A DNA stretch of 64,000 nt. Source: Candidatus Kuenenia stuttgartensis. GTDB taxonomy: Bacteria; Planctomycetota; Phycisphaerae; Phycisphaerales; SM1A02. The first letter of the stretch is position 1, and each line of letters opens with the position of its first letter. Positions 27,262 through 36,758 of this stretch are shown here, piece after piece. The notes beneath the pieces were generated by a model. It worked only from the letters and a program-made list of their open reading frames with translations, did not search any database and had not been told where the DNA came from. A program made the position numbers and the translations under genes. The stretch lies in contig CAMDMA010000008.1 in assembly GCA_945902075.1 (NCBI GenBank), positions 1 to 64,000 of the forward strand, read 5' to 3'.

Positions 27262-27385
27262 CGGGCTTCACCTGTTGTTTTTGTGTCCGTCGCGCCAGTG
27301 TGATGTTGGGTAGGCAAGCGTCCCACCACGCGCGGCGTGCGCGGAGCGAGTTCGCGACTGTCGTCCAAATGGGAGTTTGATCAGG

Positions 27386-29281
27386 ATGGCGAAGAAGGGC
27401 ACCGTAACCCCGAGCTCCGCGGATGGCGCGGCACCGACCAAGCCGTACACCGTGCTGGCACGGCGCTACCGCTCTCGCGATTTTGGTGAAGTGGTTGGCC
27501 AAGAGCCAATCGCGCGCACACTTCAGAATGCCATCGCAACCGGCCGCACCGCCCATGCCTATCTCTTTTGTGGAACCCGTGGCGTTGGTAAGACTTCGAT
27601 GGCACGCATTTACGCGCGTGCGCTGAATCGTGATTCCGCGTTGGTTGAGGGTGAGGCGATCGGCGACGCCATTCTTCGCGGCGAAGACCTCGATGTGATC
27701 GAGATCGACGGAGCCTCCAACCGCGGTATCGATGACGCGCGTGATCTGATCGCGGGCTCCGGTCTCGCGCCGACCCGTGGCAAGTACCGCATCTACATCA
27801 TTGACGAAGTCCACATGCTCACGACGCCAGCGTTCAACGCGCTGCTCAAGACCATGGAGGAGCCGCCGGCGCATGTGAAGTTCATTCTTTGCACGACCGA
27901 GCCACACAAGGTTCCGCAGACAATTCAATCGCGCTGCCAACGCTTCGACTTCCGAAACATTCCGACCAAGCAGATTGCCGCCCATCTCGGGGCGGTTGCT
28001 GCCGGCGAGGCAATTGAGGTCACGGAGGATGTGCTTCTTTCGGTTGCGCGACTGGCGAATGGTTCCATGCGCGACGGACTGTCGTTACTCGATCGGCTTC
28101 TCGCCTCTGCGACCGGTCGCGTGGACGCAGCGGTTCTTGAGCAGGTGTTTGGTCTACCCGACGACCAGATACTGCTTGATATTCTCGAGGCCTGCATCTG
28201 CGAGCGCACGGCGGATGCCCTGTTACACGGCGCGCGATTACTCGAGCGTGGCAGCGGAATCGAGCAGGCACTTGAACTTCTCGCGGAGCGCTTTCGATGG
28301 ATTCTCGTCGCTGCTGCTGCTGGCAGTGACAGCGACCTCCTTGATGTCGCAGCATCGATGCGTGAGCGTGTCACACGGATTACTGCGCAAACAGACGCTG
28401 CCTTCTGTGTGCATGCGATCGCACTTTGCGACGCGACCGCGCGCAATGCTCGTGGCTCGAGTGCGCCACGCGCGCTTTACGATGCCTGCCTCGCGCGACT
28501 TTCGCTCGCAACGCGGTTTGCTGGCGGCGCAGCACTCCTATCCGGTGGTGACGGAAGTCCAGGCAGGGCCGACTCAAAAAAAGCCGGTGACCCTGGAGCG
28601 CGTAATGCTCCGGGGCCACAGACGACGCGCGCGCCTCAAACGACCGCTCCGCACGCGAAGTCGATTGACATCGTGTCGAATCATCCGGCGAATCTTGGGT
28701 CAACGCTCACATCAGGTCGAGCGCTTGAATCCGTATCGCTTTCCTCGCCAATCGAACCAGGCATATCGACAACCAAGTCAATCCCCGCTCCCGCGACGAC
28801 ACTTGGCGACCTGCGAAAGCGCCTCGAAGCCGTCGCCGAGCGCGGCCCCAAAGATCGTGCGTTGTTTGAGCAAATCGAAGTTCTGGAATTTACGGGTGAT
28901 GCCGCGCGCGTCGCCATCCGTGCGGATGACGGAACCGGGCGATATCTGATCACCAATCCTGATCCCATTCGAACACTGCTCTCTCGCGCGGCCGGTCGGC
29001 CACTTCGTGTCACGATTGAGGCGCGCGAAGCTCAAAGTGCCTCGAATACCCCCAAGCCCATCGCAGTCGACGACCCATCGGTGCGCGCTGATCCACTCGT
29101 GCGGCGAGCGGCGGAACTCCTCGATGCGACCATCGTCGCAGTCACGCCTCGACTCGGCGACTTCGAGCTTCCAACGCACGATGTTTCAGCGCTTGATATC
29201 TCAACATCGGCGTCCGTCGAGCGTGATGGAACGGACGGATCATTCGCCGCGAACCAGATCGTGGGTCGTGAAGAATTTTGA
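27386..29281 (+). CDS. dnaX: DNA polymerase III subunit tau/gamma (DnaX)
   Basis: GTRGVGKTS, IEIDGASNRGIDDARDL, YIIDEVHMLTTPAFNALLKTMEEPP, SRCQRFDF. Confidence 0.96.
   Translation: MAKKGTVTPSSADGAAPTKPYTVLARRYRSRDFGEVVGQEPIARTLQNAIATGRTAHAYLFCGTRGVGKTSMARIYARALNRDSALVEGEAIGDAILRGEDLDVIEIDGASNRGIDDARDLIAGSGLAPTRGKYRIYIIDEVHMLTTPAFNALLKTMEEPPAHVKFILCTTEPHKVPQTIQSRCQRFDFRNIPTKQIAAHLGAVAAGEAIEVTEDVLLSVARLANGSMRDGLSLLDRLLASATGRVDAAVLEQVFGLPDDQILLDILEACICERTADALLHGARLLERGSGIEQALELLAERFRWILVAAAAGSDSDLLDVAASMRERVTRITAQTDAAFCVHAIALCDATARNARGSSAPRALYDACLARLSLATRFAGGAALLSGGDGSPGRADSKKAGDPGARNAPGPQTTRAPQTTAPHAKSIDIVSNHPANLGSTLTSGRALESVSLSSPIEPGISTTKSIPAPATTLGDLRKRLEAVAERGPKDRALFEQIEVLEFTGDAARVAIRADDGTGRYLITNPDPIRTLLSRAAGRPLRVTIEAREAQSASNTPKPIAVDDPSVRADPLVRRAAELLDATIVAVTPRLGDFELPTHDVSALDISTSASVERDGTDGSFAANQIVGREEF
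28576..28615 (+). promoter_or_regulatory. Predicted -1 programmed frameshift element in dnaX: A_AAA_AAA (28576-28582), -1 stop TGA (28588-28590), stem-loop 28591-28599/28607-28615
   Basis: Frame-checked from start 27386: TCA AAA AAA GCC; -1 reading gives AGC CGG TGA; CCCTGGAGC/GCTCCGGGG stem. Confidence 0.8.
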
Positions 29282-29305
29282 CGCGGATTCCGCGAGGAGC
29301 ATGAA

Positions 29306-29677
29306 GTGTTTGACAAGTTAAAGGCTGCAACACAGATGGCGGGCATGCTGAAGGATCTTCCGAAGTTGCAAGCGAAGATCGAGGAGGTCCGCGCGCGGCT
29401 TGCGACGACACGCGTCGAAGGAAGTTCCGGAGGTGGCGCTGTAAAAGCGGTTGCCTTCTGCGATATTCGCATCGATACGGTCACCCTCGACCCTTCCGTT
29501 TTTCGCGGCCTTGCCAATGGGTCGTCCGCAGACCAGTCCTATGCGAACCGTCTCATCGCCGAAGCAGTGAACGACGCGCTTGCCCGCGCGCGGGCGCGCA
29601 TGGCGGAGGAACTCGGTCGCGCGGCCACCGACAGCGGAATCGATCTTCCCGCGGGCCTTCTTGAGAGACTTGGCTGA
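29306..29677 (+). CDS. ybaB: YbaB/EbfC nucleoid-associated protein (GTG or ATG start region)
   Basis: Size, KLKAATQMAGMLKDLPKLQAKIEEV pattern, dnaX-ybaB-recR order. Confidence 0.85.
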   Translation: MFDKLKAATQMAGMLKDLPKLQAKIEEVRARLATTRVEGSSGGGAVKAVAFCDIRIDTVTLDPSVFRGLANGSSADQSYANRLIAEAVNDALARARARMAEELGRAATDSGIDLPAGLLERLG

Positions 29678-29731
29678 ATCGCGCACCGTCTGGCAAGACT
29701 CACACGCACACACGCACCACACCACGCACAC

Positions 29732-30358
29732 ATGTCAAACGCCGCCTATCCAGACTCCGTTCGTCGGCTGATTGAGGCCTTTGCCGCGATGCCGGGAATT
29801 GGTCGTCGCAGCGCGGAACGCCTCGCGTTTCACGTGCTTCGCCAGTCGCCCGCCGAAGCACTCGAACTTGCACGCGCAGTGGAAGACGTGAAGCGCAAAG
29901 TGAAGCACTGCTCCGTGTGTTGGAGTCTTGCGGACAACGATCCGTGTCCAATCTGCGCAGATCCACGCCGTGACGCGTCGACGGTGCTCGTTGTCGAACA
30001 GCCGAAGGACCTCTTGGTCATGGAGAAGACCGGCTTGTTTCGCGGTGTGTACCACGTCCTACTGGGGCGGCTTGATCCACTCGGCGGTGTGGGCCCTGAG
30101 GCGATCACGCTCGACACGCTCCTCGCGCGTCTCGAACAGCCCGCGAAAAATGCTCGCGGAACTCCGGTCATGGAGCTCATTCTCGGATTGAACCCAGATC
30201 TCGAGGGCGACACCACCGCGCTTTGGATCGCGCGCGAAGCTGGCGAACGCGGTGTGCGTTCAACGCGACTGGCCCGCGGCTTGCCGAGCGGCTCGCAACT
30301 TGAGTTCGCAAATCCGGCAGTCATCGGCGACGCACTCAAGGGCCGCACGAGTTTGTGA
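29732..30358 (+). CDS. recR: Recombination protein RecR
   Basis: LIEAFAAMPGIGRRSAERLAFHVL, Cys4 CSVC..CPIC, Toprim VVEQPKDLLVMEKTG. Confidence 0.96.
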   Translation: MSNAAYPDSVRRLIEAFAAMPGIGRRSAERLAFHVLRQSPAEALELARAVEDVKRKVKHCSVCWSLADNDPCPICADPRRDASTVLVVEQPKDLLVMEKTGLFRGVYHVLLGRLDPLGGVGPEAITLDTLLARLEQPAKNARGTPVMELILGLNPDLEGDTTALWIAREAGERGVRSTRLARGLPSGSQLEFANPAVIGDALKGRTSL

Positions 30359-30559
30359 GGGCAGGCGTTTGTGATTGCATAGGTCGATGATTCCGCGCGT
30401 TTTTCCCTGTTGTTGGTGGGGGGCGAACAGTTTCCCCGCGCAATTGACGGGAACTCCGTGCGAATACCGAAAATTGGGAGGTCGCCATAGCCTTCTCCAC
30501 TTCGAAGGTCGATAGCATCGAAGCTGGCGCCGGCGTCGCCCGCAGAGGATCCGAAGACG

Positions 30560-32056
30560 ATGGCTGGAATGCGCTTCGAAACATCGCAGGGCATGAAACT
30601 TGGGCAGACGCTGTCGCCCAAGCTGATTCAATCGGCGGAGATTCTCCAACTCAACACCATGGAGTTGCAGGAGCGCCTCGAGCAAGAAGTCGAGAAGAAT
30701 GTTGCGCTTGAGCTCGTGCTGCCCGGGAGTTCTGACGACGGCGATCTCCGTCGAGAACGAAGCCGGGAAGAGGCGCCACAGGGAGGCGGCTCTGAGGAGT
30801 TTGAACGACTTCGTCGGCTCGAACGCCAGTACGGAGACCAGTGGAACTCTGATAGCGATGGCCGGCGTGCCGCACGCGACTCTGGCGAGCGTGATGCAAA
30901 GATGGACGCGATGGCGAACGCGCCGTCACGCGGTCGCGGCATCGTCGAGGAGTTGACCGAGCAGTGGAGTTTTGCGGAGGTCCACGATCCATCGATCCGC
31001 ACTGCCGGCGCGCGCATCATCGAGTACATCGATGACGACGGGCTGATGAAGACTGACCTTGAAACAGTGCGCGAGCAGAGCGCACATCTTGAGGGCTGTG
31101 ATTGGTCGCTCACGACGCTCGAGGCCGCGCTCTTGCGCATTCAAGCCGAACTTGAGCCAAAGGGCGTTGGTGCTCGGAGTGTGCGCGAGGCGCTTCTCAT
31201 CGAGGCGCGGGTCAAACTTGACGAGGTCATGGACCTCGACCTCGCGGAATCGTGGGGAGATGCAATCGAGATTCTTGAGAGTTTCTACGACGACATTCTC
31301 GCCAACCGCATCCCAAAGATTCGCGAGCGTATGGGCTGGAGTCCCGAACGCTTCGACCGGGCGCGCGCGTGCCTCAAGCGACTCGATCCGAATCCCGGAC
31401 GCGAGCTTGTCCCGCCAGAATCGACAGCAATCATCCCCGATGTGATCGTTGAGTACGACCCCGAGTCGGGTGACTACACGGCGCGCCTCGCCGATGAGCT
31501 CATGCCCCGCGTGCGCGTTTCGCCCGACTACGAGGCGATGATGAAAGAGATCGATCTCGACGCCAAGGCACGCAATTTCGTCGCCGAAAGTGTGCGTGCG
31601 GCGCGCTCCATCATCGAAGCGATTGAGCAGCGCAACACAACACTGATGCGCGTGGTTCGCGTGGTACTTGCGCGGCAGCGCGAGTGGTTCGAGCAGGGGC
31701 CGCAACATCTCAAGCCGATGCCGATGGTCGATGTCGCCGAGATGCTCGGCATCCACGTCGCGACCGTTTCCCGCGCGGTGAGTGAGAAGTGGCTGCAGAC
31801 CCCGCGTGGGTTGGTCGCGCTTCGAACATTCTTTTCACTCGGTACTGAGAACGCCGATGGCGAAGAGATGTCGTGGAATGCGGTGAAGGCGATGGTGCAG
31901 GAAGCCGTTGACAGCGAGTCGAAGGTGAAGCCGCTGAGCGACCGCGAGATCGCGGAGGTGCTTGAGAAGCGCGGCGTGACGATCGCGCGCCGCACGGTCG
32001 TCAAGTACCGTGAACAGCTCGGCATCCTTTCGGCACCGATGCGCAAACAACATTGA
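30560..32056 (+). CDS. rpoN: RNA polymerase sigma-54 factor
   Basis: Region I GQTLSPKLIQSAEILQLNTMELQERLEQEVEKN; HTH VAEMLGIHVATVSRAVSEKWLQTPRG; RpoN box IARRTVVKYREQLGI. Confidence 0.96.
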   Translation: MAGMRFETSQGMKLGQTLSPKLIQSAEILQLNTMELQERLEQEVEKNVALELVLPGSSDDGDLRRERSREEAPQGGGSEEFERLRRLERQYGDQWNSDSDGRRAARDSGERDAKMDAMANAPSRGRGIVEELTEQWSFAEVHDPSIRTAGARIIEYIDDDGLMKTDLETVREQSAHLEGCDWSLTTLEAALLRIQAELEPKGVGARSVREALLIEARVKLDEVMDLDLAESWGDAIEILESFYDDILANRIPKIRERMGWSPERFDRARACLKRLDPNPGRELVPPESTAIIPDVIVEYDPESGDYTARLADELMPRVRVSPDYEAMMKEIDLDAKARNFVAESVRAARSIIEAIEQRNTTLMRVVRVVLARQREWFEQGPQHLKPMPMVDVAEMLGIHVATVSRAVSEKWLQTPRGLVALRTFFSLGTENADGEEMSWNAVKAMVQEAVDSESKVKPLSDREIAEVLEKRGVTIARRTVVKYREQLGILSAPMRKQH

Positions 32057-32194
32057 TCGCTTCCGCGCTCAGCGGTTTGCTTCGAGACATTTACGGCTGC
32101 GAGCCCGGAACCTGCCGAAGATGGCGGTTGGCGCAGGGGGCGCTCCAAACGACTCCCCGGCGGTCGCTACACTTCGCGCTTCTCTGGAGGCTTC

Positions 32195-33064
32195 ATGAAG
32201 GTTTGGCTCGACGGTCATCTCGTTGATAAGCAGCACGCAGTCGTCCCGGTTTATGACCATGGACTGCTCTACGGCGACGGAGTCTTCGAGGGTATCCGTG
32301 TTTACAACGGTCGTATCTTCAAACTCAAGAGCCACCTCGATCGCCTCGAAGCGAGCGCACATGCGATTCACCTCACGATGCACTACACGCGTCGCGAGAT
32401 CGAGCAGGCGGTGCGTGAAACTGTTTCGGCAAACGGCCTGAAGGACGCGTACATCCGCCTTGTGGTCACCCGCGGGCCAGGACCGCTTGGACTTAATCCG
32501 TTCACCTGTCCGAAGCCGACCACGATCGTGATTGTGGATCGCATTCAACTCTACCCAACAGAGCTCTACGAAAACGGCATGCCCGTGATCGTTGCAAAGC
32601 GGCCGCGCATTCCAGTCGAGTGCCTGGATCCATCGGTGAAGAGCCTCAATTATCTCAACAACATCCTCGCGAAGGTTGAGGCCCATGAGGCGGGTGTTCA
32701 CGAAGCGATCATGCTCAACACCGACGGCGAAGTCGCGGAGTGTACGGGCGACAACATCTTCTTTATCCGCGGTGGTCGCGTGGTGACTCCACCGGTGACG
32801 GCTGGGATCCTCAATGGAGTGACCCGCCTGTTTGTGATGAATGACATTGCGCCGTTCTGCGGAGTCGCGGTGGAAGAACGTTCGATGCGGCTTGAAGACC
32901 TCTTCACGGCAGACGAAGTATTCCTCACTGGAACTGCCGCAGAAATCATCGGCGTGAGTTCCATCGACGGCGAAGTGATCGGTGAGGGGAAGGTCGGTCC
33001 AATCACCAGCAAGTTGATCGCAGAGTTCAAGAGTCGCGTCGCGTCACAAGCTCCTGAGGACTGA
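32195..33064 (+). CDS. ilvE: Branched-chain aminotransferase-like (class IV PLP)
   Basis: YDHGLLYGDGVFEGIRVY, KSLNYLNNILAK, EAIMLNTDGEVAECTGDNIFFI. Confidence 0.9.
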   Translation: MKVWLDGHLVDKQHAVVPVYDHGLLYGDGVFEGIRVYNGRIFKLKSHLDRLEASAHAIHLTMHYTRREIEQAVRETVSANGLKDAYIRLVVTRGPGPLGLNPFTCPKPTTIVIVDRIQLYPTELYENGMPVIVAKRPRIPVECLDPSVKSLNYLNNILAKVEAHEAGVHEAIMLNTDGEVAECTGDNIFFIRGGRVVTPPVTAGILNGVTRLFVMNDIAPFCGVAVEERSMRLEDLFTADEVFLTGTAAEIIGVSSIDGEVIGEGKVGPITSKLIAEFKSRVASQAPED

Positions 33065-33114
33065 CGCATCGCGGCGACTGTTCGCGACGAGCGTGCATCA
33101 AAGCGGGGCGGTCC

Positions 33115-34020
33115 GTGCGTTGCAGTACTTGTCACCACACCCTTTGGAATCAACCCGCGCCAACCGACGGTTCGCCGCGCGTGTGCTCAGAATGCGGCAC
33201 GCCCTACGCCGTCGCTGATTTCGCGTTTCGACGGGGAAAAGTCGCATTTTCTTGCCCCCACTGCGCGCAGGTTTACTTCGGCACATCTCCCACAGGGCAC
33301 CTCGAGCCCGCAACCTTTGCGTGCGCGTCGTGCGGCGGCGCCGTGACGATGGAGCAGTGCGTGCTCCGCCCGGTGGGTGTCCAAAGCGACACAGAGGCGA
33401 TGCTCTTTAAGCCGCTTCCGTGGCTTGAGTCCGGCGGCCTCTTCGCACGTTGGCGGGGCACACTCAAGTTTGGGATCTCAGAGGGTGCGGATGTCCCGAT
33501 GGCACTCGCCGGGCGTGAGCCGATGGGTGCTGCGATCGGCTTCCTCGCCATGCAGGGTTGGGTGTCCGGGCTCATCCCCTTGTTTGTCGGGCTGCTCGCC
33601 GTTTTTGGGCCGTCGATCATGAGCGGAATCGTTGGATTCGGCGGGGGGAACGCCGTAGCAATGGGAATGCTCACCTGGCAGGTCGCGAGTTACATCGCCC
33701 TCCCGCTATGGATTTGCGCGTCGGTTTCGGTCGCGGCATTTGGCACCTCACTTCTCGGCGCATCGCTTGGTCTTGGATTTCGGCGTGCATTCGTCATCAT
33801 CGCCTTCGCGTCGGGCGGGCTGATCTTTGCGCTGATTCCATTCTGCGGCGGCTTGGTCGGGATCATTGTGTGGGCGGTGCAGGCTTCGCGGGCGATCGCT
33901 GCGGCGTTGCCTCCGGGGCGACGAGTGGGTCCAGTTTTCCTCGCCCTCCTCGGAGGCTTCGTAGCGTTTCTCACGGTGAACGTTACGTGGTTTGTTGCCA
34001 GAATCTTCCTCATCATGTGA
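33115..34020 (+). CDS. Zinc-ribbon membrane protein
   Basis: CxxC pairs (CSTC, CSEC, CPHC, CASC) then ~4-5 TM segments. Confidence 0.7.
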   Translation: MRCSTCHHTLWNQPAPTDGSPRVCSECGTPYAVADFAFRRGKVAFSCPHCAQVYFGTSPTGHLEPATFACASCGGAVTMEQCVLRPVGVQSDTEAMLFKPLPWLESGGLFARWRGTLKFGISEGADVPMALAGREPMGAAIGFLAMQGWVSGLIPLFVGLLAVFGPSIMSGIVGFGGGNAVAMGMLTWQVASYIALPLWICASVSVAAFGTSLLGASLGLGFRRAFVIIAFASGGLIFALIPFCGGLVGIIVWAVQASRAIAAALPPGRRVGPVFLALLGGFVAFLTVNVTWFVARIFLIM

Positions 34021-34041
34021 CGCGCACGAACGAAGCGGCCT

Positions 34042-35637
34042 TCACACGCGCAACTTTTCCCACGCTCCGAAGCGAAAGCGGGCGAGAAACATCAAGCCTC
34101 GGATCGCAAGCTCAATCATGAGTCCCCACCAGATTCCGACGAGGCCGTACTCGCAGTGAATGCCGAGGTACCACGCGAGCGGTAGCCGAATGCCGTAGCA
34201 GCCGAAGACCGTGATGCCAAGGATCCATTTGGTGTCGCCAACGCCGCGGAGCCCGTTGCGAACCACCATGGCAAGCGCAAAGAAAGCTTGGATCGAGCCA
34301 GCAGCGACAAGGAGCTTTGGAACAAGCGCAAGGTGCACCGGATCGTCGGAAATCGTGCGTGTGAGCGCGCGCCCGAAGAAGATGAACACAAGCCCCATTG
34401 AGCCCATGATCGCGACGCCGATCAGAGTGCACCGCCAAATCGCAGCGCGGGCGAGTCGCACATTGCCCGCTCCGAGGTACTGCCCGGCGAGGGCTCCGGC
34501 AGCGGTCCCCATCGCGAATCCCGGGAGAAATGAGAACGACTCCCATTGCACCGTGATGATGTGTGCGCCGACGAGGCCTTCCTTCGTCGTGGTTCCGAGG
34601 CCTAATTCGGCGGCCTTCCCGATAAACCCGAGGACGAGCAGATTGACCGTCCACATGGCGAGACCTTCGAAGAAATTGGGCACTCCCACGCGCACAATTC
34701 GCCACGCCATCGAGCGATCGATTGCAAGATCGGTCGATTCGAGGCGAAGGTCTTTCACGCCCGCGCGCAAAACGCGCCACGTGAGCCAAGCGCCAACCGC
34801 GTATGAAATCGCGCTTCCCGCGGCGATGCCAAAGACACCCCATTGCGTCGGATCAAGTGGTGACAGATTCGGAATCGTCGCACCAAACGCACGGATTTCA
34901 ACGCCAGAAATGATCCATGAGGCGATGCAGTTGACGACATTCACCCACACCGCGATTTGGAAGGGCTTGTGGGCTTCGCCCGCGCCGTGCAGGCACATCG
35001 CGCCGACCATCATGACGCCGCAGAATGGAATCCCAAGCGCGAGGGTGCGGACATAGTCCACGCATGCGACGGTCGCTTCGGGTGAAAGGTTTGAATATTG
35101 CGCGAGTGGCTCAGCGCAGAACCACATCAATACCGCGACGAGCGCGCCCCATGCGAGCGAGAGCAGCATCGACTGCCCAAGCGCGCGATGACTTTCGCGA
35201 AGATCACCGGAACCCATGCCACGCGCAATGATCGCCTGGCCGCCCACGCCGAGCCCGGCCATCGCAATACCGATAAACCACCCAACGAAACTGCCGATGC
35301 CGACACCATCCATCGCCGGGCGTGCGATCTCCGAAGGGAGATTGCCAGCGAGCATCTTGTCGACAAAGCCGACTCCCGCCGCCATCGTCTGTTGCATGAG
35401 CACCGGGATCGCAAGAATCCAAATCGCCTGCGACATACTTTTGCCAGCGAGCCGTCCCGCACGGATCACGCCCTCGTCGTCGGGAATCGCGTCTTGCTCG
35501 ATCGCGGCGACGAGGGGAGACATCGGGTCATCGGGCGAAACCGCACTCTCGACCAGAACACGCTCGCGCTGGCGGGCATGTGCGTCGCGGGTTTCTTGAT
35601 CAGAGTCGGGTGAGATTGGTCGAGGGTGCTGCGTCAT
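34042..35637 (-). CDS. MATE-family efflux transporter
   Basis: ~12 hydrophobic segments, MATE-like SMSQAIWILAIPVLMQQ and QAIIARGMGSGD. Confidence 0.85.
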   Translation of the reverse strand: MTQHPRPISPDSDQETRDAHARQRERVLVESAVSPDDPMSPLVAAIEQDAIPDDEGVIRAGRLAGKSMSQAIWILAIPVLMQQTMAAGVGFVDKMLAGNLPSEIARPAMDGVGIGSFVGWFIGIAMAGLGVGGQAIIARGMGSGDLRESHRALGQSMLLSLAWGALVAVLMWFCAEPLAQYSNLSPEATVACVDYVRTLALGIPFCGVMMVGAMCLHGAGEAHKPFQIAVWVNVVNCIASWIISGVEIRAFGATIPNLSPLDPTQWGVFGIAAGSAISYAVGAWLTWRVLRAGVKDLRLESTDLAIDRSMAWRIVRVGVPNFFEGLAMWTVNLLVLGFIGKAAELGLGTTTKEGLVGAHIITVQWESFSFLPGFAMGTAAGALAGQYLGAGNVRLARAAIWRCTLIGVAIMGSMGLVFIFFGRALTRTISDDPVHLALVPKLLVAAGSIQAFFALAMVVRNGLRGVGDTKWILGITVFGCYGIRLPLAWYLGIHCEYGLVGIWWGLMIELAIRGLMFLARFRFGAWEKLRV

Positions 35638-36758
35638 CGCGAGATCTGCACCAGCACCGAAAATACTCCTGGCTCGCCGAGCGAGGCAAGTGCCTTCGCG
35701 GCCTCTGCAAAACCGATTCGCCTCGAAATGAGCGGCGAGGGATCAATCGTTCGTCGCGCGAGTCGATCGACGGCTGCTGCGATGGGGCCGAAGCCGGAAC
35801 CGTGAACCTCGATCTCATCGAGGGCGATATGAGAAAGGTCAAACGCCACCGGCGCCCGCGCGGAAATCCCAGCGACAACAACATGCCCGCGCGGTTGAAC
35901 CATGCGCGCCGCGGCGGCAAGCGTTTCTGCCGAACCGGTCGTATCGATCACGAGTTCTTGATCGCCCCGCCGACCGATTTCGTGGAGCGCGCGGTGTCGC
36001 ACGCCAAATTGTTCCGCGGCACGGAGCGTCGCCTCATGCATCGCAACGAGGCGCGCGAGCGGATTTTCCTCGACCGCAACAAGCGCCGCCAACACCGCAG
36101 AAAGATCATCGCCGAGCACGCTTGCGAAGGTGCGTTTCTCGACGCCTCCGCGCCGAACAGCCTCGATGGCGCGGGCGAGTGGTGCGGCGAAGACCGCGCG
36201 CTCGTCGTCGAGGTCCTTGGGGATCGGAACACAGTTGGCCGCCGGTACCGCGACGATTTCTGCGAGTCCTCCGGCCGCCGCGTCAAGACCGGCGATGGAG
36301 CGCGAGGCGCAGTGCATCGCAAGCCCACCCTGACAACGCGCGCAGATGCCGCAACTGAAGACCGGCTGCACGACGACGCGGGTCCCGCGCGGAGGAATTC
36401 CGGCGGCATGCGCAGCGTCTTCGACAACTCCGGTGAAGGCATGCCCGAGTATGCGGGTTCCGTTGACCTCTGCGCCGAGTCCACGGGCGACCTCGCGCTC
36501 GAGTGGAGTGAGCAGCGCATGGGTTGGTCGTACCAGCACTTGGCCGACTCGGGCAACCGCGCGGGCACAGTTGCGCAGTTCTGCGCGAATCTCGGCGCGG
36601 GTTCCATCGCGGGTTCCATCACGGGTTCCAAGCTCGCGCTCGCTGAGTAGGCCCGCGCGCTGTTCGGAAGACCGCTCGATCAAACGATTCGCTTCGTCAC
36701 CATCGGCGCGATCGCGTCGGGCGAGCACGCGCATGAAGCCCGGAGGAATCGCACTCAT
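35634..36758 (-). CDS. Zinc-dependent alcohol dehydrogenase-like (MDR superfamily)
   Basis: CGICARCQGGLAMHC structural-zinc-like motif, GHAFTGVVEDA, C-terminal Rossmann-like region. Confidence 0.75.
   Translation of the reverse strand: MSAIPPGFMRVLARRDRADGDEANRLIERSSEQRAGLLSERELGTRDGTRDGTRAEIRAELRNCARAVARVGQVLVRPTHALLTPLEREVARGLGAEVNGTRILGHAFTGVVEDAAHAAGIPPRGTRVVVQPVFSCGICARCQGGLAMHCASRSIAGLDAAAGGLAEIVAVPAANCVPIPKDLDDERAVFAAPLARAIEAVRRGGVEKRTFASVLGDDLSAVLAALVAVEENPLARLVAMHEATLRAAEQFGVRHRALHEIGRRGDQELVIDTTGSAETLAAAARMVQPRGHVVVAGISARAPVAFDLSHIALDEIEVHGSGFGPIAAAVDRLARRTIDPSPLISRRIGFAEAAKALASLGEPGVFSVLVQISR
36597..36631. repeat. 12-bp tandem repeat (gcgggttccatc) ~3 units inside MDR gene
   Basis: Directly read; encodes TRDGTRDGTR. 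Confidence 0.9.

Noticed and set aside
26714-27985. 423-aa minus-strand ORF spanning SRP RNA and the start of dnaX
   Set aside because: Overlaps the SRP RNA, the repeat array and dnaX; no protein family features.
27975-28949. 324-aa ORF in the +1 frame of dnaX, considered as a frameshift extension
   Set aside because: The A_AAA_AAA heptamer favours -1 slippage, which terminates at once; a +1 shift has no supporting signal.
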